Part shown: positions 23,201 to 32,164 of the stretch, piece after piece
Layout: each line of letters starts with the position of its first letter
How positions within the stretch are numbered: position 1 is the first letter of the stretch
NCBI GenBank assembly: GCA_949752735.1
Contig: OX457050.1
Coordinates: forward strand, 42,060,784 to 42,124,783
Direction: 5' to 3'
DNA length: 64,000 bases
Source of the DNA: Lumbricus terrestris
Taxonomy: Eukaryota; Annelida; Clitellata; Crassiclitellata; Lumbricidae
Translations under genes and position numbers: made by a program
Notes under the pieces: generated by a model
What the model saw: only the letters and a program-made list of their open reading frames with translations
What the model was told of the DNA's origin: nothing
The model's database searches: none

Positions 23201-23640
23201 AGCTACCAATCAATTTCCACAGCATAAGCAATTTTATATGTTTCTAAGTTGAAATTAGAGTCATCGTTTGAGCAAAAAAACGAGTAAGGAATTTAACCTA
23301 CATTCAACAGTGCACATATAGGCCCTATACGAGAGGTTGCATAAATTTGCTTTTAATACAGGCCTAGGCCTATTAGTTACTTAGGAATAATGATGTCTTG
23401 GTGTAGCAATGACATTGTTCCGTCAACTTCCGTGCATAGAGTACAGAACATACGCTATATAGGCCTAGTATAGCGTACAAGTTGTGTAGGCTTAGGCCTA
23501 CTTCTGCGCGGAACATAGACAGTATTATGTATTTTGCCTTTAGAAAATTAAATAGGATAGCCCAGAAGTTACGCATTAAAATTCAGAGTTTTTATCAAAT
23601 AGGCCTACTCATCTCATCTTCGATAAAAAGATTTATGCAC
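20270..23640. other. Interior of 7.9-kb element without a clear gene
   Basis: AT-rich and rich in the TAGGCCTA octamer. A 68-codon minus-strand frame (21550-21756) contains LPISKAAKTDLLEFL and IPMIYHFLNFDFYEKL, which look like a real protein fragment, but I cannot assign it. At 22384, CAGTGGTGGGAAGTATT resembles the ends of the hAT-like element at 29932-31525. At 21877, GCAGGGGCGGATCCAGG resembles a MITE end, but its partner is not convincing. AT-dinucleotide runs lie at 22690-22740. Confidence 0.4.
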
Positions 23641-23933
23641 CTTTAGGCTTTAACTCTCTAGTTTTATTAGCTAGAATGCTTTGCACTTATTGACATTTAT
23701 TTATATCAATCTTTTATTCACCAAATGATGGTAGCACAATTAATAAAACAACAAAGAAATACAGCATTCACAGGACAGCATATCTGCCTGCATAGCACTA
23801 AAGACAGAAAACAGACTAAGTTTCCTTATTATAAAAGTTTGCATGCATAGGACTTCTAGGTTGACCTAAACCATATATCAAATGTTATACACAACAAGAA
23901 TATATACACTGAAAATAACAAGCGCTCAAACAC

Positions 23934-25392
23934 TTAAGGCGTGTAAGAGAAGATTGATGCAAAACTGACAACAACATTGTTGTGTGAAAGGCATTTCTGG
24001 ATAAAACGCAATCTTCTGGATAACCAGCAGTCTGTAATATTAATTTCATGCATGAAGTGCAGTACAGATGCAACACTACTATGGGAGACTTTAAAAATTT
24101 TACATACTGCAGAGCTGTAAGTGTACTCTAAAGAGTTCAGCTCACTTTTGGTAGGGCTCACAGCTTCCATTCCATAAAGGAGAAACGGTTTACAGTGGGC
24201 AGCAACTAAATGCAACAAAACTGGTTCACTGAGTTTGTAGCATTTACTATACAATGAATTAAATGACCTGTAAAACTTCACACGCATTTCATGCAGACTA
24301 ATTTTAAATGACTTGGCTGCAGTCAGAAAACAGCCCAAATATTTTAATTTGTCAACAAAACTGATATCTACTCCATTGACCTTAATGCACTTACATGTAT
24401 TACGAAACCGTGTTCCAATCCTTATAACTTGAGATTTGGCTACATTAAGTTTCATCTCAATACCTTTTAACTCGGCAAAGCAAATATCAACCATTGATTG
24501 GAGGTCACACAGCGATGCTGAAATTAAGATGAGATCATCTGCGTACATGACACATCCCAAGTAAGTATCGCCAATTCTACACCCATGACTAGACCTACTT
24601 AATTTTTCAATAATGTCATTCACATAGACAGCAAACAGCACCGGGGATAGAACACCACCCTGCCTAACCCCACATGTTAGGGTTATCATCTCTGATAAAA
24701 TGTTGTCCCATTTCACAAATGCTGCACTCAGACTATACCAACTTATAAGTGTGGTCAAAAGCTCCCGAGGAACCTTTCTGTCCATTAGTTTATTGAACAA
24801 AGTAAAGTGATTCACTTTATCAAAGGCTTTAGACATGTCCAGTGCACATAAGTTGACAGTGGACCCGTGACTTGTAAAGTAGTCGACAACTGCTCTGACT
24901 GCTAGGATTGCATGTGAACATCCCAGGCCCTTTTTGAATCCAAACTGCAAATCAGACGTGGAAAAATAGCTGCCATAGTGCTCAAGCATACACATTTCGA
25001 AAAGTTTAGATAAATTTGAGCTTAACGTGATGCCACGGTAGTTGTCACTATTACCTTTATCTACGTTAGGCCCCTTTTCCAAGGGTATGATTATGCCTAG
25101 ACCAAAACTGGTGGGTACCCTGCCATGCACAAGCATTTGGTTGAACAGAAGCGAGAGCAAAACAACCAGCCTTGGATGAGCATGAACTAGATGTTCCGTC
25201 TCAATATGATCCAGACCAGCGGCTTTACCTCGCTTCATTTTACGAATGCATTGGTCAACAATTTCTACTGTTATCAATTTAAATTCAGAAGCTGGATTAT
25301 ACTGGATAAACCTATCGTGAAAGCACTTCTCAAGTTTCTCACTGGCGTTTGCATTATAACTACATATTATACATAAAGATATATATTTATAT
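23934..25392 (-). CDS. LINE (non-LTR) reverse transcriptase, 5'-truncated
   Basis: The minus-strand frame, open for about 480 codons, encodes a reverse transcriptase. Motifs in order are KMKRGKAAGLDHI, DNYRGITLSSNLSKLFE, FGFKKGLGC, LDMSKAFD (motif A, catalytic Asp), GVRQGGVLSP (motif B), MYADDLILIS (motif C, YADD catalytic pair) and KYLGCFL. A C-terminal domain follows. The frame is open upstream to about 25392 without an ATG, so the endonuclease part and true start are missing. The first residue at 25277 is TTG and is not a real start. The RT domain itself has no stop or frameshift, unlike the other LINE pieces in the window. It lies inside the 7.9-kb element. The clade is not assigned. Confidence 0.8.
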
Positions 25393-25968
25393 CATCGTTA
25401 TGTATTTTTACTTCGATTCCCATGCATTGTTCGTTTTCGATTGGAATAATAAAGGTTATAGTATACTTAGGCCTACCTACTTACTTGTTACAATCAGCAT
25501 GTTCTAATCAGCGTTTTACCCACCAATCAGCATGAGTAATCAGCATTTTGCCAATCAGCATTTTACCCCCGGCCGATCAGCAAATCAGCAATCAGCAAAT
25601 CAGCATTTTACCCGTGCCCTTCACTGGCGGATATTTGCAAAAACTTACTTTAATGGAAGCTGGATTGATGAAAATATTCATGCCTAACTGGAACTGGATT
25701 GATGAAAATGTTCTTGCTAACTGGAGCTGGATTGACGAAAAATAATTGTTATCTAAATATTAGGCCTAAGTGAAACCACATATATTATGGTGAAACGATC
25801 ATTTAAACCCGAAGTATATAATATCGGATGCTACCATTGAAACCATTGAAATAATTTCGGACGCTAAAGGCAAATATTACCAGGAACTGGATACCGCATC
25901 TTTAAGTGCGATGATAATTGTAACTTTAAGACAAAGGCATGACAATGGAATGAACGATAAGAACTTTC

Positions 25969-26512
25969 GGTTATTGTTACTGACGTCTCGGTAGGAAGTA
26001 AACAGTATGGCGGTCACAGATACACGCGAAACATTGGGGTCTCGCTTCAGTCAGTGATGTTGTGTGAAGTAAGTAAGTAAGTGATGAAGGTATTTCTAGA
26101 TCTGAAATAGAAGTCGGAATGATGAAAAACGCTTAAGTAATGGAAGCTGGATGATGGTATTCTTATATTTGAAATAGAAGCTGGGCTGACGAAAATAACA
26201 GGCGAGAAACAGAAGCTGGGTTAATAAAAATATTATAGCTTAGATTGGAGCAGGATTGATGAAAATGTTGTTGATTAAATTAGAGCTGGATGGATAAGAA
26301 TCTTCTTAATTAAATTGGAGCTGGATTGATGAAAAATAATCATTATTGAAAGAGAAGTTGGATTCATAAAACAGCTGATGCAATTTAAAAAGCTGGACTT
26401 TTACTTACTTATTTTTGCCTGCTGTCTTATTGCACACTTGCCTTGTCTTTTGACCATTGACTATTAAGCGGAAACATTGGGCTATCGATCGCCAGAGTTG
26501 AGACCGCTCTAT
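25969..26512. mobile_element. Truncated copy (B) of the 631-bp foldback element
   Basis: The left end GGTTATTGTTACTGACGTCT with GGTAGGAAGTAAACAGTATG matches copy C at 60952. The left arm lacks about 45 bp that copy C has. The inside (GATGAAGGTATTTCTAGATC, then 35-bp units) and the right arm up to GAGACCGCTCTAT are kept. The terminal part of the right arm is missing, so no TSD can be given. Confidence 0.75.
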
Positions 26513-26564
26513 CACATATAGTATATTACAGAGTATATTACAGACATAATAATAACATCTTTTC

Positions 26565-26769
26565 TTTAATTAAACGCCTGCAAGACGCACTGCGCTTTAC
26601 ATTTACAAGTTATGCAGTAATCTTAATTAAACTTAACTACCAACTGAACAGACAGCTTTGTAATTACACGGCGCCAATGGCAGCCTACAAAGCAAATCCG
26701 CCCAACGGGGGCTCGAACTCACAACCTCTCGCACTCTTGGCCAGCGTGTTAACCACTACTCTACCGGGC
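26565..26769 (-). mobile_element. tRNA-derived SINE (copy 1), split by a foldback element
   Basis: Read on the minus strand: GCCCGGTAGAGTAGTGGTTA (A-box region), then GTGAGTTCGAGCCCC (B box), then a body with GGCTGCCATTGGCGCC and GTAAATGTAAAGCGCAGTGC. The body matches the SINE at 47431-47640. The 5' tip was separated by the insertion at 26770-29031; its last bases continue at 29032-29040. Confidence 0.75.
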
Positions 26770-29031
26770 GCGAATTCGTAGAACATACATGGATACGAGT
26801 CCAAGGCTTTGATTACCCAATAGGGAAGCGAGTTATAAATGGCGTGACCTGATTTGTAACTTTCGTACGTGAGTAAGTAAGTATTCTTATTAAATGCAAT
26901 TGGTTTAGAAATATTATTATTTTTCAGTGTCTCAAATTTTGATTAAATGGATAGGAACGGAGCGCGTTTAGAAATTTTAGTAATTAGTCCTAATGATTAT
27001 TCAAGAAACGTGAAATAAAAATGCGCGCTGCGAAGAAGGTTCATTGTAGGCCTAATCGATGGCCAGACGAAGTGCACTAGCGTGCGCGGCATAGGATCAG
27101 AGGTTGCCCTTAAGATAGTCAAAAGTCGTACATTTGCCAGAGGGTGAGATTCGGCGGTGTCACGACAACTGGTTCACGGACAACTGGCTCACCGACAGCT
27201 GGTTCACCGATAACTAGTTCCCGACCAAATTTTCACTGCGAATTTTTACGCCATGGTTATTGCCGCTAAAAGAGAAGTTGCATTGATGAAAATAACTCGT
27301 GATAAATCGAAAGCAGGTTGCTGATGGCCTCGCTGCAAAAATAGACCGAGGAAAAGAGCGTTTCCTGAATGAAGTTGCATTAATGAAATTAATGCTTATA
27401 AAAATTGAAGATGGACACACGAAACAACCGCGTTGCTAAATAGAAACTGGATTGATAAAAATCTTCTTGCTAAAATTGGAGCTGGATCGCTGAAAATAAC
27501 GTTGTAGTATAATAAGTATTTTTATACCTGAAATAGAAACTGGATTGATGAAAATATTCTTGCTTAAATATGAGCCTGGTTGGTGAGAATGTTTCTTTGT
27601 ATGCCCTATATTGGAATTTAATTGATGAAAATAACTGTTGGTTGAACAGAGGCTGGAATTATAAAAATATCGTTTGATAAATGGAGGCTGGATGAAAAAC
27701 CCGCACTTTTTGCCCATCCAATAATCCGCACTATCGATTTATGGAATTTTATAATTTATGACCGCCGTTCCCAGGATTGCCATTATATCTTAAATGGAAG
27801 CTGGATCAAGGTAATTTTATATCTGAAATAGAAGCTAGATTAATGATAAACGCTTAAGTAATTCAAGCTGGAATCAGATATTTTTATGCCTTCAATGGAA
27901 GCTGGATGAAGGTATATTTATATCTGAAATGAAAGATGGATCGATGAATATATAGCATTATAATGCTCGATTGATAGTCGCTTGATAAAAGAAAGCTGGA
28001 TAAACGGCTTTACAGCTTAAATAGAAGCTGGATGCGTGTTGATATACATGAATGAAAATCAACAGTCCAGTTTCCATTTATCAAGCGTTATATTCGTCAA
28101 TCCTGCTTCTATTTCACCTATAAGGAATCTTCATCCAGCTTCATTTTCCAAGCGTTTTTTTTATTTTTCCAGCTTCCACTTCACATATAAAATATCTTAA
28201 ACCAGCCTCCATTTTAGATATAAAAATAGCTTAGTCCAGCTTCCATTTTAGATATAAAAATACATTAATCCAGCTTCCACCTCAGATATAAAAATACTTT
28301 AATCCAGCTTCCATTACACAAGCGTTTTTCATTAATCCAGCTTCCATTTATCAAGCGATGATTTTCAAAAATCCAGCCTCTGTTCAACCAACAGTTATTT
28401 TCATTAATTCAGTTCCAATATACGCAGAAACATTTTCACCAATCAGGCTCCAATTTAAGCAAGAATATTTTCATTACTCCAGCTCCAATTCAAGGACGGA
28501 CATTTTCATCAATCGAGCTTCTATTTCAAGTAAAAATACAAACTTTTTCCAGTTTCCATTTCTCAAGCGTTATTTTCATCAATCCATCTCCAATTTAATC
28601 AGGAAGATTTTCATCCATCCAGCTCCAAGTTAAGCAAGAACATTCTCATCCGTCAAGCTTCAAGGTAAGCAAGAACATTTTCATTCGTCCAGCTGGAATT
28701 TACCAATTAAACGCTCTTTTCCTCGGTCTTTTTTGCAGCGAGGCCATCACCAACCTGTTTTCGATTTAGAATTAATTACTAAAATTCTAAACGCGCTCCA
28801 TTCTTAACCATTTCATCAAAATTTGCGCCACTGAAATATAATAATATTACTAAACCAGGTATTTATTTGAATACTACCTTGAGAAATATGATTATATTTA
28901 TCATAATTATCAGAATATATTTACTTACTCGCGTACGAAAGTTACAAATCAGGCCACGCTATTTATAACTCGCTTTCCTATTGGGTCGTCGTAGCCTTGA
29001 ACTCGTATCCATGTATGTTCTACGAATTCGC
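26770..29031. mobile_element. 2.26-kb foldback element (Q), 9-bp TSD, inside a SINE
   Basis: Inverted ends GCGAATTCGTAGAACATACA and TGTATGTTCTACGAATTCGC are flanked by a perfect 9-bp direct repeat CTACCGGGC (26761-26769, 29032-29040). The arms continue inward: AGGGAAGCGAGTTATAAATG, GGAGCGCGTTTAGAATTT-like sequence, and GATGGCCTCGCTGCAAAAA at 27325 against 28735. Between them lie arrays of 35-bp units that flip at the hinge (28027-28070). About 300 bp in the left arm (27001-27299) have no counterpart in the right arm and include a TU-type end. It is non-coding; the ORFs at 27214-27717 and 28358-28633 translate the repeat units. Confidence 0.85.
27156..27236 (+). repeat. Solo TU-type outer domain
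   Basis: Starts GGTGTCACGACAACTGG and contains five 15-bp subrepeats of the form GGTTCACCGACAGCT. No matching right-hand end was found nearby. It is probably the left end of an element whose right part was deleted. Confidence 0.65.
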
Positions 29032-29040
29032 CTACCGGGC

Positions 29041-29592
29041 CCCCCCATAGACATATACGAAGCTCCTCCCATTTTGTGTAATTAGGTCAAAAAGCGCCAC
29101 CTGGCGGCCCTGGGGTTAGAAAGCTCGCATGGACAGCGCTATAGCCGCTGCCGCAGACCGTTTGTTTTGGTGCATCGTAATCGTAATCTGAAAATTACTA
29201 AAACGCCACTCGAAAGCCAAGCGCAGTGCACCAGCCTATTCATGAGTGCCGTGTCTAGTCAGAAGGGTTGTCCGGTTAGCGCGATGACCGGAGGTGGCAG
29301 AGTTGTAGCTGCTAAGATGGGCGGCGTATGTTTAGGTGGAGATTATTAGCCTATTGGAAGGTCAAAGATCTGGTCTTCAGATGAGACCTTCCTCTTCTCC
29401 TATTCCTCCTCCTCCTCCTCCTATTCCCCTCTCTCTGCAATCCTCGACCTTGTCCTCCTTATTATTGACATCCCAAGGATTCTATTTAGTGTATAAATCA
29501 TCCTTGCTGCCATCTCTTATTCCCTTTTCCTCCTCCTTCTGCATACCATTACATCTTCTTTTTCTCTTCTTCCAATTTCCTTCTCCCACACT
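29041..29592. other. Flank with pyrimidine-rich tract
   Basis: Positions 29399-29585 are strongly CT-rich (TCCTCCTCC runs) on the plus strand. The ORF 29336-29686 reads this and is not believed. Positions 29041-29395 have no recognised feature. Confidence 0.45.
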
Positions 29593-29798
29593 CAGTGGCG
29601 CAGACAAGGGGTTAAACCCCTCCCCATTGGCTAAGGACATTTTTAAAAGGTTATTATCCACCTCAAAAATTTTTTTTTTAGTATAATCACCCCCACCATA
29701 AATTCATAAGTATTTCTCAATCCCAACCACCACCCCCATCATCAAAATTTCTCAAACCCAACCCTAACCCCAATTATAAATTCCTGGCAACGTCACTG
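29593..29798. mobile_element. hAT-type MITE, 8-bp TSD (copy 1)
   Basis: A 206-bp element with ends CAGTGGCGCAGACAAGG and CCTGGCAACGTCACTG is flanked by a perfect 8-bp direct repeat CCCACACT (29585-29592, 29799-29806). The interior has AAACCCCTCCCC and an A/T-rich part. Eight-bp duplications and CAGTGGCG ends fit the hAT superfamily. A second copy is at 45740-45901. Confidence 0.8.
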
Positions 29799-29806
29799 CC
29801 CACACT

Positions 29807-29870
29807 ACGCCTCCGAGTAGTTTCTTGAAGGGGCGCTATATAAATGCTCTGAATGAATGAATGAACTAGT
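29807..29870 (+). repeat. LINE/SINE-type 3' tail
   Basis: CCTCCGAGTAGTTTCTTGAA, then GGGGCGCTATATAAATG and (AATG)n. This is the same tail as the LINE end at 58311-58350 and the SINE at 43737-43955. Confidence 0.65.
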
Positions 29871-29931
29871 CTCCTCCACCATTGTCTTCTATTTCCTCTT
29901 CTTCCACTGCTCACCTCCTGGCAGTGATGGG

Positions 29932-31525
29932 GAAAATACTTTTAAAAAGTATTTTGAGTATAAGTAAAAATACTTGGTCACAAAAGTATTTAAAATACAA
30001 GTAAAAATACTTTTTTACAAAAGTATTTAAAATACAAGTATAAAATACTTGGCTTGGAAAAGTATTTTAAATACTAAGTCCAAATACTCACTGCCAAACT
30101 ATATAACAAATAAGGAAGTCGTATTAAATTGCGACAAAAAGTACTTTACATAGAATTTTGAACACAAACAAACATTTTCTTCAGTTCAGCATTCTTTGTG
30201 TCCATGTCTAATGTGCCTCATGGAATTAATTAGCCCATACCATCAGTGGGGAAACGGACATTATCCCCCTGGACATTATCCTCCCGAACATTATCCCCCC
30301 GGACAAAAGCCCCTCGGACATTATCCGCCGGGGTAGGACATTATTCCCCCGGTTTATGATACCATCACCTAAAAGTGATGCAAAAAATATAAGAATAGGC
30401 CTATCTTAAAATGAATATACATCAAGAACCACAGAAACACTCAATTTAATGGCATATAAAAATATCGGCAGCTTACTATCTATGCAGAAAGAATGGTCAA
30501 TGTGATTTATCCAAATTGAACTTTAAAAACACTAAATTAGATAAAGTTTTGTTCAGTAATCTGACGCAATGAGATGGATAAAAGCTGTTCCACTGCTGAA
30601 CACAGGTTCAGCATACATACCTTATAAAATCTATGTTGAGACGTCCTGTCACAATTCTACCCATCAGCAAAACCCTCCATATATGCTACTTTTTAAAAGT
30701 AAGTGTTCAAAATCTGTGCTACATGAATGGCCTATCCATTGTGATAATAATACAATGCACCAGCACAGGTCAACTACATGTAAGTGTAAGGCCTATTATG
30801 TGTCTTCCTGTATGCTGTTATAATATTGGTCAAGTGTGTAGTCTGTGGAGATGGATGTAATGAAACTCTGCGCCCAGTTCCAAGGTCAGAGAAGTTCCAA
30901 TTGCCACCAGCCAATAGACACGTCTGATGCCATCCTCATTTGTTCTATTCATAAACACAGTTAACATCTATTCTGAGTCCTATTCTATCAGCATAGACAA
31001 GTCCATTGTGGTGTCAAACATCAAACTGATTTCAAACATACATGTAGTTATAATATTATGCTGCCATTGATGCCTCATAGGTAGGTCTATGTATATATAG
31101 ACATGTACAATTGTAGGCCTACATGTGATGTATACTCTTCCCGTACACCATACATCAAATAAACATGTAATTAAAATTCCTCGCCTTGTGGTCGGCGGTG
31201 CCTAGTCATCCGTAGCAATGACTAATCAATGTCAGTCTGTTTACTGTATTGTGTGACTTAAACCTCCCATACCAGGATTCCTTTGTTTGAGTAATGAAGC
31301 AGCCTATAGTGGACGAGCCTACAATATTGCATAGCTAACTGCAGCTGTTGAGATTTAAAAGTATTTTGAAAAAGTATTTTGACATCATCATAATTTTAAG
31401 TACAAAATACTATCAAAAAGTAAAAATACTTGTTCACAAAAGTATTTAAAATACAAGTACAAATTACTTAGGTTGTGTTTAAAATACTATTTTTAATACT
31501 TGTATTTAAATACTTCCCATCACTG
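29932..31525. mobile_element. Non-autonomous hAT-like element, 1.6 kb
   Basis: Terminal inverted repeats of about 150-170 bp begin CAGTGATGGGGAAAATACTT and end ATACTTCCCATCACTG. They consist of many AAAAGTATTTAAAATACAAG-like units in both orientations. CAGTGATGGG ends rich in AGTATTT are typical of hAT elements. The flanks CTCCTGG and CTGATGG match only partly, so the TSD is decayed or my boundary is a base off. No transposase frame is seen. A GGACATTATCCCCC-type outer-domain fragment lies inside (30248-30350). Confidence 0.65.
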
Positions 31526-31744
31526 CTGATGGAAATCTGGTGGTGGTACCTTGCTTGTTTAAAGGAAGCACGAGTCCGGTGACCTTTGTCATCTTTTTAC
31601 ATTTTTGGTAACAAAAATGTTTATGGCCTCGAGGTGATATAAAAGTTTGAAAGGAGCGTATATCCTTTATAAGGCTTTATTCACCACTCAACTGATTTAC
31701 TTAAAACGAGTAATTTTGTTTTAAGTTAATCTTGTACCAAATTT

Positions 31745-32145
31745 AAAAATTGTCTGTCCTTGCGTTCGCGGACCTCAGCCCCTTCCCTCCTCCGGGATCT
31801 TGGACCTCAACCCTTTCCATCGCCGAGTCCGTTGCGCACCTCAGCCCCTTCCTTCCTCCTGGGTCTTATTCTTCAGCCCCCTTCCCTGCGCCGAGACCTG
31901 CGCGGACCTCAGCCCCTTCCTTCCTCCTGGATCTTATTCTTCAGCCCCTTCCATGCGCCGAGACCTGCGCGGACCTCAGCCTCTTCCCTCCTCCTCCTGG
32001 ATCTTATTCTTCAATCCCCTTCCCTGCGCCGAGACCTGCGCGGACCTCATCCCCGTCCCTCTTCCTGGGTCTTATTCTTCAGTCCCCTTCTCTGTGCCGA
32101 GACCTGCACGGTCCTCAGCCCTCTATCCTTCGCCGCTCTCAAGGG
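31745..32145. repeat. C-rich minisatellite
   Basis: Five to six imperfect copies of a ~60-65-bp unit containing GAGACCTGCGCGGACCTCAG and CCTGGATCTTATTCTTCAG. All three forward frames stay open through it, as expected for a low-complexity tandem repeat, so the 116-142-codon ORFs are not taken as genes. Confidence 0.8.
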
Positions 32146-32164
32146 AATAAGCGCACGGTCTGCA

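Larger units (their letters stand above)
17733..25619. mobile_element. 7.9-kb element (S) with GGTAAAATGCTGATT ends, 9-bp TSD
   Basis: The terminal inverted repeat is GGGCACGGGTAAAATGCTGA at the left and its reverse complement TCAGCATTTTACCCGTGCCC at the right. It continues for roughly 130-150 bp as variable 14-17-bp subrepeats (GCTGATTT, CGGCCGGGGTAAAATGC). A perfect 9-bp direct repeat TTCACTGGC flanks it (17724-17732, 25620-25628), so the 7,887 bp moved as one unit or the ends were brought together before insertion. The inside holds ATGG/ACAG simple repeats, a PHD-like fragment and a LINE reverse-transcriptase frame. No transposase is recognised. Confidence 0.75.
17612..25881. mobile_element. 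Outer foldback element (R), split by a larger element
   Basis: The ends GGTAATGTTAGCCTTTAGCG and CGCTAAAGGCAAATATTACC are inverted repeats, with CGTCCGAAATTATTTCAATG continuing the arm. They are flanked by a perfect 9-bp direct repeat AGGAACTGG (17603-17611, 25882-25890). Without the nested element it would be only about 370 bp and holds three 35-bp units (25650-25745). The element at 17733-25619 was inserted into it. Confidence 0.8.
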
